Assembly: GCA_025655595.1 (NCBI GenBank)
Contig: JAHXIO010000001.1
Location: forward strand, 496,001-560,000
DNA from: Candidatus Thiodiazotropha sp. (ex Monitilora ramsayi)
GTDB lineage: Bacteria; Pseudomonadota; Gammaproteobacteria; Chromatiales; Chromatiaceae
Length of the DNA: 64,000 nucleotides
Reading direction: 5' to 3'
Numbering within the stretch: position 1 is the first letter of the stretch; the number at the start of each line of letters is the position of its first letter. Shown one piece after another: positions 26,838 through 35,597 of the stretch. Both the position numbers and the translations under genes were made by a program. The notes below the pieces were generated by a model. That model ran no database searches. It was given only the letters and a program-made list of their open reading frames with translations, and was not told the origin of the DNA.

Positions 26838-26921
26838 TTACGAAGGAATTTTAAATTTCTCAGTAACTAACAAGGAAATAATGATGCCTGCCAGGGCGGG
26901 TAGTACAAGTAGCCATATCAT
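26838..26921 (-). CDS. Possible 27-residue single-helix membrane peptide
   Basis: A 27-codon frame starts at ATG 26921 with an excellent GAGGAG ribosome site seven bases upstream. It encodes one hydrophobic helix (MIWLLVLPALAGIIISLLV) followed by a short basic-polar tail, the shape of known bacterial small membrane proteins. It lies about 100 bases downstream of the phosphatase gene on the same strand, so it could be the last cistron of that operon. I do not recognise a family. Its reality rests on the ribosome site and the membrane profile. Confidence 0.4.
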   Translation of the reverse strand: MIWLLVLPALAGIIISLLVTEKFKIPS

Positions 26922-27026
26922 GGGTCGTCTCCTCATCAGTGTGAAGGCGTCCGTTCCCTTAGGTCTTTTTTATTTTATACGAGACATTGTGGGCAACAGA
27001 TTCCCATAAGGACTGTGATTCAGATC

Positions 27027-27638
27027 TCACTTTTGATCCGACAGGCGCCTTCTTCCCATGAAAACCAGGGTTGCCGGTCGCTCGTCATCGATTTGAATTC
27101 GTGAGAGCCTCGCTGTTTCGATTGATAACCGGTACATGGTGTTGATAGGTGCGGCAAGTGTCTGAGTAAGAATACTTCTTATTACGCCTGCGTGTGCGAT
27201 GATCAGGATGTGTTTCCCTTGGTGTTTATGGACCGCATCTGTGTAAGCGTTATTGACCCTGGAGTTAAACGTTGCAAGAGGCTCCGCTCCCTCAGGTCTG
27301 TTGTTGGCTGGATCCCGGTAGAATCGTTTCAGAATATCCTTGTCATTTGCTCTGAGTTGATCTCTGGTTAACCCCTCCCATGTGCCAAATCCCACCTCTT
27401 TGAAGCGCTCGTCTATATCAAGAGGGAGGGAAAGTTGCTCACTTAAATAACAGGCAAACTCACTGCAACGTCGGAGTGGAGAGCTGATGATAGCCTCCCA
27501 AGGGGTTTCCGCGGATACCGCGAATTTCATCTCCCCCCAGCCCCGCTCGCTGAGTGGGTCATCGAGCTGCCCTCTATAGCGCTTACCGCCGACCGGTTCT
27601 CCGTGGCGTAGTAGATCGATGGTGGTTTTTGTCGTCAC
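27027..27638 (-). CDS. Histidine phosphatase family protein (CobC/phosphoglycerate-mutase-like)
   Basis: The protein carries the RHGEP motif near its N-terminus (LLRHGEP, residues 10-16), the SSPLRR segment and the second histidine in IIAHAGVIRS, as in histidine acid phosphatases. CobC (alpha-ribazole phosphatase) is the nearest named group, but no cobalamin genes are nearby, so the substrate is open. I chose GTG at 27638, five bases after the stop of the AmpE-like gene, giving 203 residues. A longer frame would run into that gene and adds non-conserved residues. Confidence 0.85.
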   Translation of the reverse strand: MTTKTTIDLLRHGEPVGGKRYRGQLDDPLSERGWGEMKFAVSAETPWEAIISSPLRRCSEFACYLSEQLSLPLDIDERFKEVGFGTWEGLTRDQLRANDKDILKRFYRDPANNRPEGAEPLATFNSRVNNAYTDAVHKHQGKHILIIAHAGVIRSILTQTLAAPINTMYRLSIETARLSRIQIDDERPATLVFMGRRRLSDQK

Positions 27639-27643
27639 CTGGT

Positions 27644-28531
27644 TTAGAAAACACCGGTAAAAGTCAGAATGGCAACGATGATCAGAAAGACCACCAGAGA
27701 GCGCCATACGAGTGCCATGGCGGCCTGAGGCAGATGACAGTAGTCGTGGGCAGACTCTTCCGTCTCATCCAAGAGAGTGGTGAGTCGCATGGCGCCAGCA
27801 CCCGTGCAGATAAGAATGCCGCTGTTACTGTCATTGAAATCGTCGAATCGCCGATCCTGAAAACTCCGCCAGCCGTAAAGTGCATCCTCGAAGCTGCCGG
27901 CAATGGCATAGCAAAGTGCTGTTATTCGTGCAGGTAACCAGTCGAGTATTATGATCAATTGGCCGGCGCTGAGATGAAAGTCCAGGTCTTTGTTGGCACG
28001 CTCAAGCAGGGGCAGTCGGGTGGCCAGGCGATAGAGCAGGGCGCCTAAAGGCCCTAGCAGTAAAAACCAGAACAGTACGGCAAAGATCCGCCGGTTGGCC
28101 TGAAATAGAGTCCCCTCAGCGACTGCCTGTGAGCGTGCGGGTTCACTGGTTGGGGGCTCGTCCTCGATTATCTCTCGAGCGATGCTTTTGATCGACTCGT
28201 CGTCATCCTCTTCAGTAGATTGCGTATAGGCCTCTATACGGCTGTCCAGGTCTTCCGGTCCCAGTGTGTAGAGGAGAACCAAACCTGCGAAAATTACACT
28301 CAACAGCCCGAACAGTCCGTCGGAAAACAGTTGCTGCAGGATGCCGGCAACCAGCAGGGGTGGAAGCAGCAGTATAAGGATCTGCATGATCCCCTGGTTC
28401 ATCCATGCCACATACTTCTGCTGCGACAGCCAAAGGCTGTAGCGATCCAGCCAGTGCATTTGCCGCAGGTGCTGGTGTTCGAGAAGAAAACGTTCTGCAA
28501 TCAGGCAGAAGACAATAACCATAAGACTCAT
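27644..28531 (-). CDS. ampE: AmpE-like integral membrane protein
   Basis: The 295-residue protein has several transmembrane segments (for example IMQILILLLPPLLVAG and IFAVLFWFLLLGPLGALLY). It has the GPLGALLYRLATRLP signature shared by AmpE and the CobD/CbiB family. It stands directly after ampD, the usual partner of ampE in Gammaproteobacteria. AmpE has been linked to beta-lactamase induction, but its biochemical role is unclear. A long acidic loop near residues 105-130 (EEDDDESIKS) lies between helices. Confidence 0.8.
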   Translation of the reverse strand: MSLMVIVFCLIAERFLLEHQHLRQMHWLDRYSLWLSQQKYVAWMNQGIMQILILLLPPLLVAGILQQLFSDGLFGLLSVIFAGLVLLYTLGPEDLDSRIEAYTQSTEEDDDESIKSIAREIIEDEPPTSEPARSQAVAEGTLFQANRRIFAVLFWFLLLGPLGALLYRLATRLPLLERANKDLDFHLSAGQLIIILDWLPARITALCYAIAGSFEDALYGWRSFQDRRFDDFNDSNSGILICTGAGAMRLTTLLDETEESAHDYCHLPQAAMALVWRSLVVFLIIVAILTFTGVF

Positions 28532-28609
28532 CGGACAAGTTTCGGGTAATTGGAAAAAACTTTCAAGCGACTGGAGCTTGTTTGCACGTAGGTGATTAAA
28601 GCAATAGCG

Positions 28610-29167
28610 CTAGGCAAGGTTCGAGTTTAGTGATGCCAGATACTTGGACCAATCAAACAAAGGACCGGGATCTGTTTTTCGACCGGGAGAGATGGCGGCA
28701 TGACTTGTTATCCTGCTTTGGTCTATAGCCGGAAAGTGGGTGATGATAGCCCGTGTAGCCCGAGTCAATGTTCGGTACTGCTCTTCTGTGAAGGGCTGGC
28801 CGTCCGCTCCTTCCAGTTCGATACCGATAGAGAAGTCGTTGCACTGCTCCCTGCCACAATAGTTAGAGATACCCGCATGCCATGCGCGTTGGTTGAGGGG
28901 GACGTACTGTATGAGCCTGCCGTCACGACGTATCAGGAGATGGCAGGAGACCTTTAACTGGTGGATCTCCCGGAAATAGGGGTGTGCATCGGGGTCGAGT
29001 CGATTCATAAAAAAATCATCGATCCATGGCCCGCCGAATTCACCGGGTGGCAGGCTGATGCTGTGGATCACCAACAGGTCGATCTGTGTGCCTGACGGCC
29101 GTTCATCCCTGTTTTCACACAATCGGTACTCGGCTTGATCGAGTAAAATATCTTTATTACCGATCAA
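28610..29167 (-). CDS. ampD: 1,6-anhydro-N-acetylmuramyl-L-alanine amidase AmpD
   Basis: AmpD is a cytoplasmic zinc amidase that splits anhydro-muropeptides during cell-wall recycling. The 185 residues keep the zinc ligands H35, H156 and D166 and the catalytic glutamate E117 (GIELEG). The ISLPPGEFGGPWID, RAWHAG and PGRKTDPGP segments are also present. The start must be TTG at 29167, because its bases overlap the CBS-gene stop (TTGA) and the next ATG would cut off H35. This makes it translationally coupled to the upstream genes. ampE lies 78 bases downstream. Confidence 0.95.
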   Translation of the reverse strand: MIGNKDILLDQAEYRLCENRDERPSGTQIDLLVIHSISLPPGEFGGPWIDDFFMNRLDPDAHPYFREIHQLKVSCHLLIRRDGRLIQYVPLNQRAWHAGISNYCGREQCNDFSIGIELEGADGQPFTEEQYRTLTRATRAIITHFPAIDQSRITSHAAISPGRKTDPGPLFDWSKYLASLNSNLA

Positions 29168-29580
29168 GTTGCCGTCCGTTTGCGATTGAGCCCTTTCAGC
29201 ACCATGTCGGTGTAGCTGACGATACCCACCACTTCGCCATTTTTAACCACAGGCGCACGCGAAAGATCAAAACGGCTGAATATCCTGGCGCAGTAGCGGA
29301 TGTCCATATCGGGTGAGACGGTCAGTGCAGGCTTTGTCATGATCTCGTAGATATTGACCCGTTCTGGAGCCCGATCCACGGCAAGAACCTGACGTGCGAT
29401 ATCCGACAATGTCACCAGACCGAACTCATCGTCCTCATTGCGTTTTTTCACAATCAGGCATTTCGTCTCAACGTGCAGCATGTTTTTGTCCAACGCCATT
29501 TGTACCGTATCCATGCCATCGACCATGTCAAAATCGGCTTTCATGACATCCCTGACCCGAATGACTTCATGCTCGCTCAT
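29164..29580 (-). CDS. CBS-domain pair protein
   Basis: The 138-residue soluble protein is almost wholly a CBS pair. The first repeat is about residues 8-65 (VRDVMKADFDMVDGMDTVQM, then GLVTLSDIARQV) and the second about 75-132 (IYEIMTKPALTVSPDMDI, then GIVSYTDMVLKGL). Such pairs bind adenosyl ligands (AMP, ATP, SAM) and control partner proteins, often ion transporters. It overlaps both the PII-like gene upstream and ampD downstream by 4 bases. This placement suggests it senses a nucleotide for the DUF1538 transporter, which is inference. Confidence 0.88.
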   Translation of the reverse strand: MSEHEVIRVRDVMKADFDMVDGMDTVQMALDKNMLHVETKCLIVKKRNEDDEFGLVTLSDIARQVLAVDRAPERVNIYEIMTKPALTVSPDMDIRYCARIFSRFDLSRAPVVKNGEVVGIVSYTDMVLKGLNRKRTAT

Positions 29581-29927
29581 AGCTCCTCCTCGATAACTTG
29601 TGACAGTGTCTGGATCTGGTGGCTGACGCCTACCGCATCCTCGATGTCGATTTGAAAGGCAATACCGGTGCCGGGCTGTTCGTCAAAATGGCCGGCCTCT
29701 GCGATCTCTTCCAGGATGGTTCGACAGAGATGCTCCTCGACCAGCAGCATGAGCACGTCCCTCTGGGTCTCCAGTGTTAGGCCAAAAAATGTTTTCGACT
29801 GGCTTACGCCTTCACCTCTTGCCTGGTTGATGACCGTAGACCCGGTTGCACCGGCCGCCCGGGCGGCCTCCAGCACCTTGTCGGTAGTGCTATCCTCCAC
29901 CAGGGCGATGATGAGTTTAAAGTGCAT
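29577..29927 (-). CDS. PII-like (GlnB-fold) regulatory protein
   Basis: The 116 residues resemble the PII superfamily: MHFKLIIALVEDSTTDKVLE, then AARAAGATGSTVINQARGEG and VLMLLVEEHLCRTILEEI. The classical T-loop uridylylation tyrosine region is not recognisable, so it is a PII-like relative rather than GlnB or GlnK. Such proteins usually bind to and gate a membrane transporter encoded beside them. Here the neighbours are two DUF1538 membrane proteins 19 bases upstream and a CBS protein overlapping downstream. Confidence 0.82.
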   Translation of the reverse strand: MHFKLIIALVEDSTTDKVLEAARAAGATGSTVINQARGEGVSQSKTFFGLTLETQRDVLMLLVEEHLCRTILEEIAEAGHFDEQPGTGIAFQIDIEDAVGVSHQIQTLSQVIEEEL

Positions 29928-29945
29928 GATGATTTCCTCGAAATA

Positions 29946-30716
29946 TCACTGTTTACGCTTATTAGATCGCCATTCGCTCAATTGTGCGTATGCCATGACG
30001 GACATGATGGGAAATAGGCTGGCAAATGCGATCAGGCCGAAGCCGTCCAGTAGCGGGTTGCGACCGGGAATGTTACTCGAAAGTCCCAGTCCCAGGGCTG
30101 CGACCAGCGGTACCGTGACAGTGGATGTGGTGACACCGCCGGAATCGTAGGCAAGCGCGATAATAGTGCGTGGGGCGAACAGGGTTTGTATGATCACCAC
30201 CACATAGCCGGCCATGATATACCAGTGCAGCGGTGTGCCGCTGATGATGCGGTAGCTGCCTAGAGCAATTCCCAGGGCCACCCCTATCGCGACAGAGATG
30301 CGCAGTCCCCACTGGCTGATGGCACCGCCCGAAACCTGGTTGGCCTTGATTGCCACGGCGATCAGCGAGGGTTCCGCGATGGTCGTCGAGAAACCGATAC
30401 TGGCTGCAAACAGGTAGACCCAGAAATAGTGGTGCCAACTGACTGTTATCGTCTCTTTGCCAATACCGAGGAGCTCCGGAGATGTCAGCTGAGCGGCCAT
30501 CAACTTGCCCAGTGGGAACAGCGCCAGATCGAGACCCTCCAGAAAAAACACCAGGCCCAACAAGACCATTAGCAGGCCGATCATGACCTCTTTGGGGTTC
30601 TTTACCGGGCGCCTGAGTACAAGGAACTGAAAGCCGAACAATATGCCGGCGATGGGAAGCACATCGAGTATCGTGTCGGCCAGGACCTGAAGAAAGTGGA
30701 TCAGTATCTCACTCAT
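29946..30716 (-). CDS. DUF1538 membrane protein, second subunit (UmpB-like)
   Basis: The 256-residue polytopic membrane protein belongs to DUF1538. It has the family block [20 protein letters not shown] followed by [16 protein letters not shown], and a shorter block [17 protein letters not shown]. It is a paralogue of the gene just upstream, with which it overlaps by 4 bases (30713-30716). From memory, a DUF1538 pair called UmpA/UmpB from Halomonas was reported as a two-component sodium/proton antiporter. The ion specificity here is unknown. Confidence 0.85.
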   Translation of the reverse strand: MSEILIHFLQVLADTILDVLPIAGILFGFQFLVLRRPVKNPKEVMIGLLMVLLGLVFFLEGLDLALFPLGKLMAAQLTSPELLGIGKETITVSWHHYFWVYLFAASIGFSTTIAEPSLIAVAIKANQVSGGAISQWGLRISVAIGVALGIALGSYRIISGTPLHWYIMAGYVVVIIQTLFAPRTIIALAYDSGGVTTSTVTVPLVAALGLGLSSNIPGRNPLLDGFGLIAFASLFPIMSVMAYAQLSEWRSNKRKQ

Positions 30717-31444
30717 AGCAGCATGCCGTAACCCATGACGAAGATCATTGGTGTCAAAGAGGCAAAAGCGATCAGACCGAAACCGTCGGTCATGGGATTT
30801 CTACCCTTGATACTCGATGCCAGTCCAACGCCAAGCGCCGTAACCAGCGGTACGGTGATGGTTGACGTGGTGACCCCTCCGGAGTCATAAGCGATGCCGA
30901 TAATCTCTTCCGGCGCCAGTGCTGTCATGATGACCACGCCCAGGTAGCCGACAATGATTAAATACTGTACCGGCCAGCCTTTGATGATACGAAGCACTCC
31001 CAGCACGATGGCAAAGCCCACAGAGACTGCAACCGTATAGCGAAGACCATTCGCGTAGTCATCCTGTGATTCTAGATCTGGCTCGATCATGCCGCCATTG
31101 GCAGCTATTATTGAGGCTTCTTCGGCGATCTTGATAAGCGCGGGTTCGGCGACCGTGGTTCCGAAACCCAATGCAAAGGCAAATACAAGGAGCCAGCTCA
31201 GGCTCCCTTTACGGGCAAAATCCCAGGCCATGCCTTCTCCAAGGGGAAAAAGGGCCATATTCAGTCCCTGGATGAACAGGCTCAGTCCGAGCACAACCAG
31301 GAGGGTGCCTGCCAGGAGAGCACCGAGATTGGGTATAGGTTGTTGCAGGACGAAGAGCTGAAAGAAACCGATTACAGCCACTATCGGCGCCAAATCTCGA
31401 AGACTGTCCAGGAGAGATCTGCCGAAGTGCCTGAGCAAATGCAT
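30713..31444 (-). CDS. DUF1538 membrane protein, first subunit (UmpA-like)
   Basis: The 243-residue membrane protein is the first gene of the minus-strand operon. It carries [36 protein letters not shown] and [19 protein letters not shown], the same three blocks as its neighbour. The two genes probably encode the two halves that are fused in double-domain DUF1538 proteins elsewhere. No clear ribosome site precedes the ATG at 31444. The conserved glutamate in the AEP motif and the DSGG aspartate are candidate ion ligands, which is inference. Confidence 0.85.
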   Translation of the reverse strand: MHLLRHFGRSLLDSLRDLAPIVAVIGFFQLFVLQQPIPNLGALLAGTLLVVLGLSLFIQGLNMALFPLGEGMAWDFARKGSLSWLLVFAFALGFGTTVAEPALIKIAEEASIIAANGGMIEPDLESQDDYANGLRYTVAVSVGFAIVLGVLRIIKGWPVQYLIIVGYLGVVIMTALAPEEIIGIAYDSGGVTTSTITVPLVTALGVGLASSIKGRNPMTDGFGLIAFASLTPMIFVMGYGMLL

Positions 31445-31880
31445 GTGGGTCTAGTGATTCTTATGAATTTGGCAGGCCAGACGATACAGTAGATATGGAC
31501 TCCTGTGCAATGACAGTGAAGAGGCCTTAGGAGCCGTCTCCATGACCGGATAAATCGTGGCAGGGTGGTCGATTCAGTCTTTTCATTCCCAAAAGGCCGT
31601 CTGGATCACCGTTTATGATGATGCGAAAGAGCTACAGTGGGTATCGGAGGGGCTTTTTAACATCCCGTCAGACTTACAATTTGTTGAATGTACGGGGGGT
31701 TAGTGCTAATTTTTAGGTACAGTTGCGAAATCGCGATGTGCAAACACAAGGCACAGGCCCCGTCTTTTGTGAGGGTATTCTCAGTCACAGGGTGCGGTGT
31801 GGCGTACCTTAATCAATAGGTGCGGGTGAAAGATCCTGTTGCAACGGGTCTTTAATGGTGGTTTTTACTAGTGTCTACAG
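31445..31880. other. 436-base intergenic region between divergent genes
   Basis: This gap separates the divergent DUF1538 operon and the DUF1631 gene and should hold both promoters. I saw no convincing protein frame. A hairpin lies at 31829-31853 (AAAGATCC with GGGTCTTT, 9-base loop), followed by AATGGTGGTTTTT, within the likely 5' leader of the DUF1631 gene. No known riboswitch class was recognised. Confidence 0.5.
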
Positions 31881-34220
31881 ATGTCAGGACAAGACAACAT
31901 TATTACATTCGGCTCAGCAGTGCCTCGTCGAAACAACATTTCACTTGACGTCAACGGACGCAGGATTGCGGCCGAGTGCCGTAATCTGATTGCGCAGACG
32001 CTGCCCAAGCTCATGGGTGGCCTGTTTGAAAATCTCGATGATGCCCTCTACGAGATGGCCAACAAGTCTGACAGTAACACCCTGCAGAATATCTATTTCG
32101 ACTCCATGCGCGAACTGCGCAAACAGCGCAATAATATTGATCGCGCTCTGAACCAGGAGATCCTTAGAGTCTATGATCGCTTTTGGGAAACGGGCGAAGT
32201 CAGCGTCTCACAACCCAGTCTGGATGAGCTTAGCCACGATACGGAGATGGCGCTGCTCGACAATGAAGAGCTCGAGGACTCCTTAGCCATCACCAACATG
32301 GTCTCCAAGGCGGAGAATCGCTTCACTCGTGAAATCTACGCCATGGGCCAGCGATTTGCCTACATCATCGGTGGCGGTCATATCGATGAACGTTTTGCCC
32401 AGCAGACACCGCTGTCCCCTGCGGTCCTCTGCGGTGCATTTCAGAATGCCATGAGCAACGTGCCAGTGGAGTTACCCGTAAAACTGGTCGTCTACAAGCT
32501 GTTTGACCGTCATATCATGCACTTTATCGGCGGGCTCTATGACGAGATCAATATCCTGCTGGGCAAAGCAGGAGTGATTCCCAAGCTGACGCCCAAGGTT
32601 CGACGCAATCCCGTATCCCCTGTGATGGTGCGTGGGGATGGCGGTGAGAGTCAGCTTGCAGGGGAGTCGTCCTATCTGACGGATCATGCAAGTCAGTCGG
32701 TCTACACCACCTCGCCACAGAGTACTGAAGTGCAGGGTGAAGTCTTCAACGCTCTCCAGCAGCTGCTTGGTGTGCGGCGTGCCCGGGTATCCGATAGTGG
32801 TGCCGCTTCCAGTTTGATGCTCACGGCACCTCAAGGCACCGTGCCGGTAATCGATACGGGTGAGTTGCTGGGCGCACTGAATGCGATTCAGCAATCAAAT
32901 GTGGTGATGCTGCCCCAGGGCAGGCGTGCCACACAGCCCCTGAGCCCGGATCAGATGCGTGCTCAACTGGTCAGTGATCTACAGATTGCTAAAGAAGGTC
33001 ATGTTACCCGGGCCTTGGGAGATGCGGACAACGACACCATCGATGTCATCTCCATGCTGTTCGAATTCATCCTGGATGACTACAGCCTGCCGGATGCCAT
33101 GAAGGCGCTGATCAGCCGCTTGCAGATACCGATGCTCAAAGTGGCCATCATCGACAAGACATTCTTCAGTAAGAAGATCCACCCGGCCCGCCGGCTTCTC
33201 AATACCCTGGCGCAGGCAGCCGTCGGCTGGAACGATACGGGTGACCGGGCAAACGATGTCCTCTACAACAAGATAGAGTCTGTCGTAAAACGTGTGCTCA
33301 ACGAGTTTCAGGATGATCCCGCGATCTTCTCGGAACTGGATGATGAGTTCAGTGCCTGGTGGCAGCAGGAACAGCGCGGGGCGCAGATCGCCGAGCAACG
33401 TACCAATCAGGTAACCCGTGGCAAGGAGCAATTGAGATCTGCCAAGCAGACGGTTGTTCATGAGTTGAATGAACGTTTGCGAGTCCAGCAGGTAGTGCCT
33501 GAGGCTGTGATGTCGCTGTTGGAAGATGGCTGGAAAGATGTTTTATTGCTGAACTATCTAAGACAGGGGGCTGACAGCAAGGAGTGGAAGGAATCACTGG
33601 AAGTGGTCGATCGGTTGCTCTGGAGCGTACAACCCAAATCGGACTATGCGGAACGTCAGAAATTGCTGCGTGGCATCCCTGAACTGTTGAGGAATTTGCG
33701 TGAGCGCCTCAACAGTATCTCATTCGACCAGCATAAAATGGCACGCCTGTTTAAAGAGCTGCAGAATTGCCATATCGGCTGTTTGCGGGGGGGCGATCCC
33801 AATCTCATGGGGGGTGCGGGCACTAATCCCTCCCCATCAAGCGAAGTCCATTTTCCCGATAGCCAGATGGTTTCAGGTGAAAGCCAAATGAGTCAGCTGG
33901 CGGACGAAGCAGTCGATGAGCAGGACGAGTTCTCCCGTCAGGCGAGTGAACTGAAGATCGGCACATGGCTGGAGATGCAGGACGGATCCGTGAAGAATCG
34001 CGTCAAGCTCTCCTGGAAAAGTAACGTGACCGATACCTATATATTCGTCAACCGGAAGGGTATGAAGGCCATGGAATTGACCTCTGCCGGCCTGGCGAAA
34101 CGATTCCGTGAAGAGACCGCACAGCTGGTCGAAGTGTCGGATACACCGATTATCGACCGTGCGTTGGATGCTATGCTCACTGCTTTGAAAAACACTTCCC
34201 CATCTTCCGCTTCAGCCTAG
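31881..34220 (+). CDS. DUF1631 family protein
   Basis: This 779-residue cytoplasmic protein matches the DUF1631 family. The start region reads NGRRIAAECRNLIAQTLPKL, the central part is largely helical, and the C-terminus has a beta-rich PilZ-like segment (LKIGTWLEMQDGSVKNRVKL, then YIFVNRKGMKAMELTSAGLA). The PilZ RxxxR and DxSxxG signature is not obvious, so cyclic-di-GMP binding is uncertain. There is no signal peptide or membrane helix. The ATG at 31881 lacks a strong ribosome site. The gene is followed by a separate promoter for the FKBP-nadC pair. Confidence 0.8.
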   Translation: MSGQDNIITFGSAVPRRNNISLDVNGRRIAAECRNLIAQTLPKLMGGLFENLDDALYEMANKSDSNTLQNIYFDSMRELRKQRNNIDRALNQEILRVYDRFWETGEVSVSQPSLDELSHDTEMALLDNEELEDSLAITNMVSKAENRFTREIYAMGQRFAYIIGGGHIDERFAQQTPLSPAVLCGAFQNAMSNVPVELPVKLVVYKLFDRHIMHFIGGLYDEINILLGKAGVIPKLTPKVRRNPVSPVMVRGDGGESQLAGESSYLTDHASQSVYTTSPQSTEVQGEVFNALQQLLGVRRARVSDSGAASSLMLTAPQGTVPVIDTGELLGALNAIQQSNVVMLPQGRRATQPLSPDQMRAQLVSDLQIAKEGHVTRALGDADNDTIDVISMLFEFILDDYSLPDAMKALISRLQIPMLKVAIIDKTFFSKKIHPARRLLNTLAQAAVGWNDTGDRANDVLYNKIESVVKRVLNEFQDDPAIFSELDDEFSAWWQQEQRGAQIAEQRTNQVTRGKEQLRSAKQTVVHELNERLRVQQVVPEAVMSLLEDGWKDVLLLNYLRQGADSKEWKESLEVVDRLLWSVQPKSDYAERQKLLRGIPELLRNLRERLNSISFDQHKMARLFKELQNCHIGCLRGGDPNLMGGAGTNPSPSSEVHFPDSQMVSGESQMSQLADEAVDEQDEFSRQASELKIGTWLEMQDGSVKNRVKLSWKSNVTDTYIFVNRKGMKAMELTSAGLAKRFREETAQLVEVSDTPIIDRALDAMLTALKNTSPSSASA

Positions 34221-34246
34221 GGCATATTCACAGCCTTAGTCACGCA

Positions 34247-34274
34247 TTGACAGCCACCTGATCCCCGATAAACT
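34247..34274 (+). promoter_or_regulatory. candidate promoter for fkpA-type gene and nadC
   Basis: A consensus TTGACA (34247-34252) is followed after 16 bases by TAAACT (34269-34274, 4 of 6 matches). It lies 61 bases upstream of the FKBP start, between that gene and the DUF1631 gene. The match is moderate. Confidence 0.45.
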
Positions 34275-34334
34275 GCTGACTTTTGCCCGTCAGGCATCAT
34301 GCTTTGTCTGATTGACCCATAAGAGGATTTCCGT

Positions 34335-34682
34335 ATGAGTGAAAAGATCACAGATTCCGGTCTGAAGTACGAAGACCTGAGTGAAGGTGAAGGGGAACAG
34401 GCCGCGGCCGGTCATCGCGTTTCCGTTCACTACACAGGCTGGTTGTTGGATGGAGTAAAATTTGACTCATCCCTGGACCGCAACCAACCTTTCGATTTTT
34501 CGCTCGGCAAAGGCATGGTGATACAAGGCTGGGATGAGGGGGTTGCCGGGATGAAGGTCGGTGGTAAGCGCCGACTAACCATACCGCCTCACCTGGGATA
34601 CGGGCAGCGGGGCGCAGGTGGTGTGATTCCCCCCAATGCCACCCTGGTGTTCGAAGTTGAGCTGCTCGCGATCTCCGCATGA
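34335..34682 (+). CDS. FKBP-type peptidyl-prolyl cis-trans isomerase
   Basis: The 115-residue protein is a single FKBP domain without signal peptide, so it is probably cytoplasmic. Conserved segments are [40 protein letters not shown] and [20 protein letters not shown]. The aromatic pocket residues (Y, F, W) are kept, so isomerase activity is expected. The ATG has an AGAGGATTT site. The stop overlaps the nadC start by 4 bases (ATGA), coupling the two. Confidence 0.95.
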   Translation: MSEKITDSGLKYEDLSEGEGEQAAAGHRVSVHYTGWLLDGVKFDSSLDRNQPFDFSLGKGMVIQGWDEGVAGMKVGGKRRLTIPPHLGYGQRGAGGVIPPNATLVFEVELLAISA

Positions 34683-35518
34683 GCACCGTGCCGACTCAGG
34701 AAGACCTGTATCGGCAGGTCTCCCTGGCTTTAAAAGAAGATCTGGGTAGCGGTGATCTTACCGCTGCACTGATCGATGCGAATGCCCAGTCAAAGGTTGA
34801 GATAGTCTGTCGAGAGGCTGCGGTACTTTGCGGTACGGCTTGGTTTGATGAAGTGTTTCGTCAGCTTGACGAAGAGATCGAGATTGAGTGGCGTGCGCGG
34901 GATGGCGATCGCCTGGCGGTGACACAGGTTGTTTGTACTCTGGCAGGTAAGACGCGTCCCCTGTTGAGTGGTGAACGGACGGCATTGAATTATCTGCAGA
35001 CACTCTCAGGTACTGCAACGCTGGCGCGACAGTATGCGGATAGTGTTGCGGGTACAGGCGTGCGAATTCTCGATACACGGAAGACTGTGCCGGGCCTTCG
35101 TCTGCAACAGAAATATGCGGTCAGTTGCGGTGGATGTGATAATCACCGGAGCGGTCTTTATGACGCCATACTGATCAAGGAGAATCATATCCATGCTGCG
35201 GGGTCGATTGCAGCCGCCCTGCGAGTGGCGAAGGAAACCGCACCGGCCGGAGTCACCATTGAGATAGAAGTTGAGTCCCTCGATCAGATGGAGGAGGCGC
35301 TTGCGAACGGCGCCACGCGTGTACTCCTGGATAATTTCGACCTGGAGACAATGCGGGCTGCGGTCGCGATGAATGCCGGCCGGGCCAGACTGGAGGCCTC
35401 CGGCAATGTCAATCTGCAGACGGTTCGCGCAATCGCTGAGACGGGTGTGGACGACATTTCAGTCGGTGCTTTGACCAAGGATGTCAAAGCCGTTGATCTA
35501 TCGATGCTGTTTGTTTGA
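34679..35518 (+). CDS. nadC: Nicotinate-nucleotide pyrophosphorylase (carboxylating)
   Basis: NadC converts quinolinate and phosphoribosyl pyrophosphate to nicotinate mononucleotide in NAD synthesis. The 279 residues have the EDLGSGDLT start, [20 protein letters not shown], the substrate-binding [12 protein letters not shown], and [20 protein letters not shown]. The final block [20 protein letters not shown] completes the barrel. It overlaps the FKBP gene by 4 bases. The nadA and nadB genes are not in this window. Confidence 0.97.
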   Translation: MSTVPTQEDLYRQVSLALKEDLGSGDLTAALIDANAQSKVEIVCREAAVLCGTAWFDEVFRQLDEEIEIEWRARDGDRLAVTQVVCTLAGKTRPLLSGERTALNYLQTLSGTATLARQYADSVAGTGVRILDTRKTVPGLRLQQKYAVSCGGCDNHRSGLYDAILIKENHIHAAGSIAAALRVAKETAPAGVTIEIEVESLDQMEEALANGATRVLLDNFDLETMRAAVAMNAGRARLEASGNVNLQTVRAIAETGVDDISVGALTKDVKAVDLSMLFV

Positions 35519-35597
35519 AACCGGTAAATGGAAGCCGAGGTGCCTGAAAGACGGCAATAATGCGGATGGCTTAGGGCTGTCTTGTATGAGCGGTGTC

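Noticed and set aside
26827-27009. 60-codon plus-strand frame after the methyltransferase gene
   Set aside because: No ribosome site and no protein pattern; the opposite strand has a better-supported small frame at 26838-26921.
31445-31880. Cyclic-di-GMP or other riboswitch in the long leader of the DUF1631 gene
   Set aside because: Only one 8-base-pair hairpin was found and no conserved riboswitch core was recognised.
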